Origin: Saitoella complicata NRRL Y-17804
Lineage: Eukaryota > Ascomycota > Saitoellomycetes > Saitoellales > Saitoellaceae
DNA: 64,000 nt
NCBI RefSeq assembly: GCF_001661265.1
Contig: NW_017567001.1
Coordinates: 186,001-250,000 of the forward strand
Reading direction: 5' to 3'
This document shows positions 43,437-52,910 of the stretch, piece by piece. A model generated the notes under the pieces. That model had not been told where the DNA came from, did not search any database, and saw only the letters and a program-made list of their open reading frames with translations. Every line of letters begins with the position of its first letter. Position 1 is the first letter of the stretch. Position numbers and translations under genes: made by a program.

Positions 43437-45219
43437 TCATGAACTCTTACCCACACTAAGCAGCAAAAACGGATGCTTCAAACACTCATCCGCAGTGATC
43501 CTCCTGTAGGTCCCAAAATTGAAAGTCAGCATGAATTTCCCTTCGTCATCCCTCATCCACTTACGTCTTCGGATTCAAATCACAGCACCTATCAAGAAAA
43601 TCCAAAGCAAGCCTCATCTCAGGCTCTTGGCACTTGTACTTGTAGTGGTCCGGGTCCTGGTCGGTGAGAGACCTCACCAGCTCTCCCCAAGGCACGCGTT
43701 CATCGCGAATGGTGGGAACATTAACTTCAAACGAGCAATCTGTAAGACACGCATGTCAACTGTGATTGAGCAGTACGTCGACTACTGTCACTACCATGCA
43801 GTCGTGCACATTCAGCCATCTGTGTCCTCCCAAAAATCCAAGCAAGTTCCATGATCGAGTCACTGCGCAAGTTTGGTTTCATCAGTAACCGCGGTGAACA
43901 GCATCAGCACGAAACTCACATGTCATCCTTAGCACTGAAGAGCGGATACCTCTGCGTCAGAAAGCAAAGCATCGTGATCCCCACACTCCAGATATCCAAG
44001 CCTAGCCCCTGGTTCGGACACTTGAAGAGGACTTCGGGGGCTTTGAAACCGCGGGTACCAGCTCGTTCCGCACGCTTGGAGTGACTGTAACAGTACCGTT
44101 AGATGTCACTGAACGAACGCCTAACTACAGACATCTCGGTACCGATCATCATATGGAGTTGGTGTGTGTCCATCCTCAACATCATCACCTCGCACGCCAT
44201 GTGCATCAAGCACCTCGCTCACACCGGAACACGGGCAATTCGTGTCTTCTTCGTACCACTGTTTCGCCACTTAACCGCTTCTCTTTAAGGTCTCGGCTGA
44301 ACTCTGACTTACCTGCGCCAAACCAAAATCAACCAACACCCCGGTCTTCGTCTCCGGATTCCAACAAAAGTTCCCCGGCTTGACGTCACGGTGAATGATA
44401 CCCTGCGAATGACACGACTGAATGCCGATGCAGAGTTGACGAGTGTAGGAGGACATGTCTTGGAGAGGACAGCTGCATATGTAAGGATATATCAGCAACT
44501 CAGACAGCTCGCAGAGTATTCAACACACACCCAATGTAGAACTCTCTGAAATCCGAATGCTTTACAAATGGCAACACCACTACGATCTGATCCTCACACC
44601 GAAACGCAGTGACCAAACTCGCAACGGCAGGTAAACCTCTGTACACCGGGATTAAGATCACGTCAAGTGCTTATGGACCCTCCCGCTACCTTAACATGTT
44701 CAGGATATCCAACTCCTTGATGATCCTATCACACGATGCGTTGACATACAACTGCTTAATGGCAACATACTTCGGGTCCTTCGCCGCACGACGAGTCGAG
44801 TAACGACGTCTGTTTGTAGATTCTTGGAGAGGCATGAAATCTGGACGAAATCAGCATACATCCCCTAAGGATCATGGGGCTTGAATGCAGTACCTTCATA
44901 GAATGCATGATTGATGTCAACGGCTTGAAAGACGGAGCTGAACGTTCCTGTAGGTGAAGAGCAACATGCATCAGTATTCTCTGCTGGTTTCATTTTGCCA
45001 CCCCTACCTGTCCCAACCAACCGCAACACACGATAATCATTCGCCAACTGCGGCACGGCTGCATGCAACTTCTCGATATACTCGATATCCTCAATATCCG
45101 GATCCTCGAAGACTGTATGATGCGTCCAGATCAGTATGTGCAAGATCACGTGTATACAGGGCATGCATGACACCTTCAACTAAGTCGTTGGGCTTCTCGA
45201 ACCGGTATAAACTTGACAT
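43437..45219 (-). CDS. CDC7: Cell-cycle kinase CDC7/Hsk1 (DDK catalytic subunit)
   Basis: Eleven exons (45219-45174, 45112-45008, 44947-44894, 44840-44690, 44638-44531, 44472-44313, 44258-44143, 44084-43920, 43862-43795, 43739-43565, 43503-43437) give 404 residues; introns are 51-61 nt. The kinase starts with the N-helix IEDIEYIEKLHAAVPQL, glycine loop VGTGTFSSV, Lys97 in VAIKQLY, IIHRDVKPGN with Asp184, DFG at 203-205 in VLVDFGLAQ, and TRGFKAPEVLFKCPNQ. The split kinase insert with a Cys-containing acidic segment, the sequence ELAWIFGRTQM, and KHPFLL at the end are diagnostic of Cdc7. With Dbf4 it phosphorylates MCM helicase to fire replication origins. It is shorter than yeast Cdc7 (507) because the inserts are small. 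Confidence 0.93.
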
Positions 45220-45675
45220 CTTGAAGCACGCCGTGGTGAATGCTGTGTGACAGAAAAGAGAGAGGAGAAGAGAGCAGAAAAGAAGAGAACTGTAGGTAGC
45301 GAGAGATGAGCAAGTTGTTGTTAATTGTCGTTGATTGGCTTGCTCGATGGCCAAAAAGTTGTCGCTGGTTGGTGGTGGTTGGTGTTGTTGTTCTGGTTCA
45401 GGGATAAATGCGGTGTCATTACCGTGGGAGTTTTATGGAGGGGTTGACTCGGCGCTGCAGCTGGTAAACTTGAAGATGAACAAAATGTGCAGATGAAGGT
45501 TTTGTTTTAAGAATATATATGGAGGTAACTAAGCAAAAAGGTCATGCTGACTGCCCGTCCTTGTAACTCAAGGTAAAGGTCGATGATGTGGAAGACCATA
45601 AGATGACCACGCTCTATCCCTTCCGACACTCCCTGATCCGTCTATAGCCTGTCTCACAGATCATAATAGATTATC
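45220..45675. other. Intergenic region
   Basis: This is the CDC7 5' flank, with A/G-rich and GTTGGTGG-like low-complexity runs, and the 3' flank of the GPI-protein gene. No further gene is seen. Confidence 0.5.
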
Positions 45676-46640
45676 TTACATCACCTGACTCGCCAACCCC
45701 ATCAACGTGGCTCCAACAACAGCCCACCCCAACGTCTCCGCCCTCACCGGCATAGCCGCACTCGCCTCACTCGAACTCGAAGAACTGGAGGTACTCTCAC
45801 TGTCGCTACTCGCGTCCGTTCCTCCATCACTGGTAGTTCCATTCGCCAAACTCCCGTTCACAATGGCATACTCCGTCCCGTTAATAACCGCACTGGACAC
45901 TCCCGCCGGCAACGTAAAATTCCCCGCATCGTTCGCGTCACAGCCACATGTCTCGTATTCCTGACAGACACAGACGACTGGCAAGGTCTGATTTGCGTTT
46001 GTGGTTTCGTTGTGGTAAGTTTCGGTGCGGTTGAGGCGATAGCCGTAGTAGCCGTAGGAGTAGGCTCCGTAGGCGCCAAAGAGGAAGAAGGGAGGGAGGA
46101 AGAAGGGGTAGATGCCAATGGGGCTGCGGGCACCAGCACGGTAGGGGACTGCGGAACCGCCGGAGTAGTAGCCACCTGAGGCCTTAGGTGTACCCGAGCC
46201 TCGGATTGTTCGTCCACCGGCATTGGAGATGGAGGAGTATGGTGGTGGGGAAGCGCCGGCGGTGTAGGGCGGTGGATTACCTCTGTTGCCCGTAGTCGAG
46301 CCAGAAGAGGAACCAGTAGATCCTGACGAACCGGTTGTTGAACCGGAAGAGGACGAGCCAGAGGAGGTAGAGCCAGAGCGCGAACCGGAGGAGCCAACGC
46401 GACTACCACCAACTCGAGCACGCTTGTACAACCGAGGAATATCAGCCCACTGGAATGATGGCTATGAAAATAATTAGCAACGCAAGCCAAAAAGGACGAA
46501 CGCCAACATACCTCCTCAAATGCCTTGTTCGCCTCGGCAACAGCAACCTCACCCTGCGCACTGAACTCGACAACAGGACTCGCCTCCACCGCTGCAAACA
46601 GCAGTGCGTTGATTGTGATAAACGTTTGTAAGAACTTCAT
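45676..46640 (-). CDS. Secreted, probably GPI-anchored Tyr/Gly/Ser-rich surface protein
   Basis: Two exons (46640-46512, 46449-45676) give 300 residues; the 62-nt intron has donor GTATGT and the junction reads AFEEWADIPRLYKRARVGG. Residues 1-20 (MKFLQTFITINALLFAAVEA) are a signal peptide. A Gly/Ser/Thr-rich low-complexity region follows, then an aromatic stretch IGIYPFFLPPFFLFGAYGAY, then a segment with CVCQEYETCGC and several N-glycosylation sequons (NRT, NQT, NFT, NGT). A Ser/Asp-rich linker leads to a C-terminal hydrophobic tail (GWAVVGATLMGLASQVM) suited to GPI attachment. Proteins of this layout are common on filamentous-fungal surfaces, but the molecular role is unknown. Confidence 0.8.
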
Positions 46641-46854
46641 GATTGACTTGATCTGAATTGAATTGCCGTTCCAAGTGATCGGAGGCGACGGGGTCTATTT
46701 CAATGATCCGCAAAGGTGGCTCAGATTGTGGCGAAAATCGATGAGGTCAATGCGCACCAGATGCTGCGGCCGTGTGGGGCGCGTAGCCGAGGATGCGCGG
46801 GAAAAGCTTGGCCATCGGTCAAATGCCGGCTCTGAATTTATTTTGATTACCGAT

Positions 46855-47554
46855 TCATCCGAGTTCCTCCAGTACACCTTCGTATGTTCTCGATGTCTCG
46901 ACCTCCCATCCGTCGACCGGATCCATCTTCAAGATCACCGCCGTCCGCCCTCTTTCAACGATGCTCTTCAGTCGTACCCTGATCGCCAAGGATCGTTAGC
47001 AGACAAATCTTCCTCAAACAAACCACACGAACCTTTCTGTAGTTCCCATCTTTCGTCCTCCGACGCCCATTTCACCCTTCACGAGTCTGACGCACATATC
47101 ATCCACCGTCTCCAACATCTTGAACATATCTTCTGGGCTTGGCGGGAAAGCGTGAATCCAATCCGTGAGCGCGTCAGTTATTTGTAGGAGATATTGAGTA
47201 ATGATGTTGATTGTCGGTGTCTGCTCGAGAAGGTGTAGTAAAGGCTTCAGGTCTTCGAGGAGAGGCGGCAGTGATTGGTATCCGCCTTCATGGAACCTGC
47301 AGGATTGGTGTCAGAAATCTAAGGGGAGTTTTCTGTGGAAGTGCTTACTTTTTAAGAAACTTCTGAGATATCTGAAGTAGATGTTCATCCAAATACCCTA
47401 TCAACCGGCTCTCCTGCGCATGGCTCAACTTGTATAACCGTGGGCCGCCTGCGCCGGTATGTGGTGGTGATGCTGTTCTGCGTGGCGAAGGGAGAGATGT
47501 CTGTTGATCTTCTCGGACGAAGCCTCCAGCTGATGCGATGTTCTCTTCTGACAT
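46855..47554 (-). CDS. Conserved-looking helical protein, function unknown
   Basis: Three exons (47554-47349, 47296-47033, 46978-46855) give 197 residues. Introns are 52 and 54 nt with donors GTAAGC and GTTCGT, and all phases close. After a Ser/Pro-rich N-terminus the protein is almost all helix, with LSHAQESRLIGYLDEHLLQ, LPPLLEDLKPLLHLLEQT, IITQYLLQITDALTDWIHAF and SPEDMFKMLETVDDM. It ends TYEGVLEELG after VRLKSIVERGRTAVILKMD. I believe this pattern occurs in other filamentous ascomycetes but cannot name the family. It diverges from CSX1 with 538 bp between starts. Confidence 0.75.
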
Positions 47555-48092
47555 GATTGATGGTTGACGATGGGCAATGGGATCCAAAGGCGATGCCTAT
47601 CGATACCGCCGTGTACCGGGCGACATCACCCCACCCCTCGTCGCACAATATACATGGAGGGTGGATTGATACCCTCTTTATAGCCAATAAAAGATATGCG
47701 CAACTCGAACACACCCCGCGGTACCGTCTTCAGCTCGGCGACCTCCCCTTACCCAGGACACGCTACCTACCAATCGCAGCGCATCGGCCGCCTGGCATCG
47801 CGTCAACCTCACCCCGAACAACCCCCCCTCGGATTACAACCCAACCCTCAATTGTTCGCCGTTGTCGATTTACCTCTCGTCGTCTTCGGTTTCGCGTTTG
47901 TCGTTTTAAGTCGCATTTCTCGTCTCTATCTCCATTCCTCACGGTTTAACGGCGCCGGCGTTTGCTTCTCTTTCGACAGTACCCCACCTCGACCCTTAAA
48001 CTCTATTTGTTAAACACGGCGTGTTTTTGGATTTTGACTATCGCTTAAACGAAGAAGAACAATCAAACAACAAGAACACTACGACAACTACG
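47555..48092. other. Intergenic region, CSX1 promoter and leader
   Basis: This is divergent promoter space. Two 105-130-codon plus-strand frames here are low-complexity with no family resemblance and probably lie in the long CSX1 5' leader. Confidence 0.5.
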
Positions 48093-49766
48093 ATGTCTTT
48101 CCAGGCTTATGATCAGTACAACCCGCAGCAGGCTGCTCCGGCTGGTGCTACGCCCGGTGCTCCGGCTCCGGCTGCTGGCGCGCCCGCTCCTCAGACTTCG
48201 AGCAGTCCCGCTCCTTTCCCTAGCGCTGCTGGTGCGGCGCCTGGTTCTCCTTCTACGGCCGAGAAGACTACTCTCTGGTATGTTCTCCGTCTCCAATTCG
48301 CGTCGCTATCGTCGCGTCCCGTATCATGACTCATGACTAACGCGTCTTTTTCTCAGGATGGGAGAGCTCGAGCCCTGGATCGATGAGAACTTTATCCGTC
48401 AAGTTTGGTTCAACCTTGGCGAGCAGGTCAATGTCAAGATGATCCGCGACAAGTTTGCTGGGTGCGTAATTTATCCGATAAGTCGCGACGAGGATCACTG
48501 TATACTAACTCCTCTTTTCGCAGCAGACCCGATGCCGCTCAGGGCAGGCCCAACGCTGGATACTGTTTCGTCGAGTTCTCCAACCCCGCTGCCGCGGCTA
48601 AGGCCCTCACCTTGAACGGTACCCTCATTCCCAACACCAACCGTCCCTTCAAGCTCAACTGGGCTTCCGGTGGTGGCCTCTCTGACCGCCGCGATGAGCG
48701 TGGTCCCGAGTTCTCCATCTTCGTCGGTGACCTCGGACCCGAGGTTAACGAGTATGTTCTCGTCTCTCTCTTCCAGTCTCGTTACGCTTCTTGCAAGTCT
48801 GCCAAGATCATGACTGACCCCATATCCGGTCTTTCCCGCGGTTACGGTTTCGTTCGCTTCTCCGACGAGATGGACCAGCAGCGTGCGTTGAATGAGATGC
48901 AGGGTGTTTACTGCGGTAACCGCCCCATGCGTATCTCCACCGCTACCCCCAAGAACAAGCCTGGACAGATGGGTCAGCATGCTCAGGGACACATGGGTAT
49001 GCCCATGATGGGAATGCCCCCTATGGGATACTACGGTGCTCCTCAGCCCATGAACCAGTTCACCGACCCCAACAACACTACTGTCTTCGTTGGTGGTCTT
49101 TCTGGCTACGTTACCGAGGACGAGCTCCGTTCCTTCTTCCAGGGCTTCGGTGAGATTACCTACGTCAAGATTCCTCCTGGCAAGGGCTGTGGTTTCGTTC
49201 AGTTCGTTCAGAGGCACGCGGCCGAGATGGCCATCAACCAGATGCAGGGTTACCCGATCGGTAACTCCCGCGTCCGTCTTTCCTGGGGACGCAGCCAGAA
49301 CAACTCTGGTCCTGCCGGTACTCCGTACAGGTAAGGAACATACAAAACTCCCAATCTAGTTCTTGCAGATTTTGTATATAGAAAAAAAAAACAAGCAAAA
49401 AATATTAGTCAAGCAACAAGGGCTAACCGCTCGTTTGTTTCATGTAGGCCTGCTCCTCCTCCGCCTGTGTATCCGTCTATGGGTATGCCGCCTCAGCATC
49501 ACTTTAGTCCATTTGCTCCGATTAATGCTGTTGCGGCACATATGCATCCGCCGCCGTCTGCTCAGGCTCCTGGGGCTGGTGCTCCGCCTGTTGGACAACC
49601 CGGGCAGATTCCGCCGATGAATGGCCAAGCTCCTGGAGGTGCGGTGGATCCTATGGTTCCCGTTCCCGTGACGAAGCTGAATGAACAATATCTTGCAGCA
49701 CGCGATGGCCGACTCGAGAGGCTGGAAGCTGACTCCCGTGGCTTCCACTCTGTTTATGCGGCTTAA
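48093..49766 (+). CDS. csx1: Three-RRM RNA-binding protein, CSX1/NAM8 type
   Basis: Four exons (48093-48277, 48357-48461, 48524-49330, 49448-49766) give 471 residues. RRM1 (about 59-143) starts LWMGELEPWIDENFI, the typical Nam8/Csx1/TIA-1 opening. RRM2 lies at about 160-236 (FSIFVGDLGPEVNEYVL) and RRM3 at about 283-352 (TTVFVGGLSGYVTEDEL). The N-terminus is Ala/Pro/Gln-rich and the C-terminus Pro/Met-rich. Fission yeast Csx1 stabilises atf1 mRNA under oxidative stress, and budding yeast Nam8 is a U1 snRNP protein; filamentous fungi have one such gene, and I place this nearer Csx1 by layout. The third intron, 117 nt, contains an A10 run and a GCTAAC branch point. Confidence 0.92.
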
Positions 49767-50229
49767 GTTGGTTTCATACGGTATGCCGTCCACCTCCTTT
49801 CGCGATTGCAATTTATAGGGGCGTTATTTTTCTCACCTACGGCCTATGCGTTACTGGAGGAAAGGAGTTTTGTGTTACTTCTAGCCGTGCACGTTGCGTT
49901 GCGTTTCTTTCTTTGTTTCTATTTTGTTGACATTTCGGTTTGTGAGCTCTTTCGTTTGTGTGGTTTTCTTGGATGTACCGTAATTGATGAGTTCTTTCTT
50001 GTTCCCCAATTTGTTCCTTTTACGCAAAGTAACTGAGGCCTAGGTGGTTTCCTTGACTGCGACCGTGCGAATCCTGTTTGCTCCCTAGCTTCGTTTGGGA
50101 ATGGCAGGGGTCAGCCCCGCTCATTCATCTCCAGGTTTCATTGTTCTTAAGCTTGACCGTGTCAATTAGTCACAATTGACTTAATCAATACTCAATCAGA
50201 CAAACACTACCGCCACTACCATACCACCA
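49767..50229. other. Intergenic region
   Basis: This is the CSX1 3' region, T-rich, followed by the promoter of the next gene. A weak C/D-like box pair near 49985-50035 was examined and rejected. Confidence 0.5.
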
Positions 50230-50846
50230 ATGTCAACCGACAAAGCCCACTCCTACGCCCAAGCAACCGCCCCCAGCACCGGAACCCACGGTCCCGGCGA
50301 AAACTTCTCCCTCACCTCCGCCATCGGCACCACAATCTCCGACATCGCAACTGCCCTCGAACACCCGTTGCACATGAAGAACGCGCATGAGCAACATCAG
50401 TATCTGAGGCAGACGGAGGGGAAACCTAGTTTGGGGGATAAGATTTCGGGAACGTTTGACAAGAAAGTGCGTGCCTACCCGTATACTATCCGAGATTTAG
50501 GAGCGGAACGTGATGCTAACGGTGAGCGAATGCTTAGTTGTTTGCGAAGACTGCGGAAGACAAAGCTGCCGCCGACGCCAAGACAAGAGGCTTCGAAGCC
50601 CTCCCCTCCACCATCACCGAGGTCGAGCACAAAGTGATCCCAGTACCGCAACCTGAGCCGATTGTACCGGCAGCTGTGGAGAGGACTGAGGTCGTGGAAG
50701 GAACGGTTGTTGAGCCCGTAGCTGTGCAGAAGGACGTTAGGTTGACTGAGTCCACGACCGGGGCGGGCATTGCGGATACATTGAATGAGCCTGTCGAACA
50801 CACCACGACGGGGATCGCCGGACAGGGCCAGCATCGGGCAATTTAA
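50230..50846 (+). CDS. Small charged helical protein, function unknown
   Basis: Two exons (50230-50466, 50538-50846) give 181 residues; the 71-nt intron has donor GTGCGT, acceptor CTTAG, and phase 0. The N-terminal half, with NFSLTSAIGTTISDIATALEHP, HLKN-like polar helices and GKPSLGDKISGTFDKKLFAKTAEDKAAADAK, is amphipathic and Ala/Lys/Asp-rich like stress-hydrophilin proteins. The second half is Val/Pro/Glu-rich and presumably unstructured. I do not recognise a family. It converges with TFB1, with 88 bp between stop codons. Confidence 0.7.
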
Positions 50847-50934
50847 TTTCAACCACATAGACAATACACGTGTACGATAGTTCTTGATACCTCTCATAAT
50901 ATACTTTAATTCGCAACCCCCAATGCTCATTTAT

Positions 50935-52687
50935 CTATGATTTCGCACCCACGACCCTCTCATACTCCTCCACCGCCCGTCCCACCGCCCTTTCAACCCC
51001 CTCCATAGCCCCCCTAACAACACCCTCTCCTCCACTCACACCCTCCCTACCAACCGCCTCCACAAGCTTATCAACTCTGTCTCCCGTCCTCCTCAACCCC
51101 TCCAACATCGCTCCAGCGGTCTTGTAATCTTTCCTGAGGAAAGCCAGCCAGAAATGTTTGAGGAATTCGGTGGTCGCGGCGTGGGACATTGTTAGTGTCG
51201 AGAGAAGGTGGGGTGGTAAGGGGAGCGTGGGGGCGAGGTGGGTGGAGGTGGGTGGAGGTTGGGAGGTGATGAGCGTGTTGATGGAGGTGAAGGTTTGGGT
51301 TAGGGATTCCGGGTCGGGGACGGCATCCGCTAGTGACATCTCCCCTTCCAGCCCATGAACCAGCTGTGTCGTGGCAGGTTGTGAATCCCGTAGTTCGACA
51401 GTCGCGGTGTCGTTATCCTTCCGCCCCCTCGCCTCATCCTCCGTAACATTCAACAAAACTCTCTCCTCCTTCTTCTCCCCCCTCAAGTCCCCCAACACGA
51501 TCTGCTCCCGATACAACTCATCCTTATCCGCCCCCGTTCTTCGATCAACGGGTTCCATCCCCTCCAAAATGCGCATAGAAATACGATTCAGGGATCGAAT
51601 ACCGCCGACGGCGTCGGCTGCCATGCGGTCGGGGCGCATCGTGATGTCGGGTGCATTTCCGCGGGAGACGGTTAGGTTTGCTTCGTTGCCCCCTAAATCG
51701 ACGAATTTTGGGACGGAGGGGGCGTCGCTTGTGTTTGATGCATTACCTGTCTTTTGTCGTTTTGCACTCCGCTCATCGGGGTCTTCCTCGAGGCGGAGGT
51801 ATTTGTCGAGTACGTCGTCTGTGGGATCGGTTTGAGTGATACGCTGTCCCCTCAACTTCTTACATAACCGACTCTGCACGAATCGACTCCAGAAAGCATC
51901 TTCGCTCATCGGGGGCACACATCCGCTCCAAACTCTCCTCACGACGGGATGTTGCTCAAAGATATCCGCGATCTTCTCGTGTGGTAAACTGACTTTCAAC
52001 TCCTGATTTACCATGACAGGCTTGATGGTGGAGAGAACATTGTACCCGCCTCGGTGTTGGCGAGACTCGAGGGCGGCGGTGCGGAGGAGGGAGAGGCGAG
52101 TTGACCAGAAGGCTTCGGTTGTGATTTGGGAGGCGGTGCCCATTGTCTTTATGACGACTTCCATGAAGGTCTGTTTCAAAGCTGGACTCTTGTCCAGCAA
52201 ATTCTGCTGTAGTGCCCCATCGAGGAGCAGTTCTTTATCATCGGGAGCGAGACGGGTAAATGAGGTCGAGGAAGAGGATGTTGTGGAAGCCGAAGCAGCG
52301 GCAGCGGCAGGGGTGGGGGTTTGTTGTTTCCGTTCAGTGACAGCTTCTTGAATCACATCCCGATCCGCGACCGAATTAAATGCAAACAGAAAAGGTTCAG
52401 TCGTATGAATCTTCAGCTGAGGTTTCGCGGGATGTCGTTGGAGATCTGTACATCCTCGTTAGCATCGATGACAGAATTGATCAAGGTCTCAAAGAACATA
52501 CTTGTAACTGCTGTAAGCGGAAAGTCACATTCCGGCTTTGGTAAGCCAATTGGTGTCCATACCAGCCGGTCTGTAAGGACGAGTGTGCCTGTTTGCTAGA
52601 TGTGTCAGACGGATGATGAAGCAGCATACGCTCATTCGACAAACCATCTTTCTTCTTGAGCTTGGCTGGTACTGTGACCGTCGCCAT
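50935..52687 (-). CDS. TFB1: TFIIH core subunit TFB1 (p62)
   Basis: Three exons (52687-52645, 52588-52502, 52445-50935) give 546 residues; both introns are 56 nt. Exons 1-2 and the start of 3 build the N-terminal PH domain (KLKKKDGTLVLTDRLVWTP, then FPLTAVTNLQRHPAK and TTEPFLFAFNSV), which binds acidic activators, Rad2/XPG and TFIIE. Two BSD domains follow at about 130-165 and 195-245, with ITTEAFWSTRL and SEDAFWSRFVQSRLCKKL. The C-terminal half is mostly helical with FLKHFWLAFLRKDYK. TFB1 is a structural subunit of TFIIH in transcription initiation and nucleotide excision repair. A large ORF starting at 52356 covers most of the gene but lacks the PH-domain exons. Confidence 0.95.
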
Positions 52688-52910
52688 CGGGAGTGTATGC
52701 TCCTCCTAATCACCTCCGTTGTACTTCTTGCGGTGTTCTCCGTGAATGCGGGCGATGCGCGTTCATGCGGCTGACGTATTCTCGTATACCGGTACCCCAG
52801 CGTACGAAGCACAACGCCTGAGCAGCTGGGACGGGCAGAAGTCAACCATACCTTGACCATTCAGCATACAATCAAGACGATAACCATTTGTGAAGGAGAT
52901 TAATAGAGAA

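Noticed and set aside
45580-45640. C/D-like pair near GATGATG ... CTGA
   Set aside because: No proper C box, no stem and no guide match.
48495-49217. 240-codon antisense frame in CSX1
   Set aside because: Shadow of a highly codon-biased gene, same pattern as at PAB1.
49985-50035. C/D snoRNA-like box pair (TTGATGA ... CTGA) downstream of CSX1
   Set aside because: The C box deviates, no terminal stem flanks the boxes, and no rRNA complementarity was noticed.
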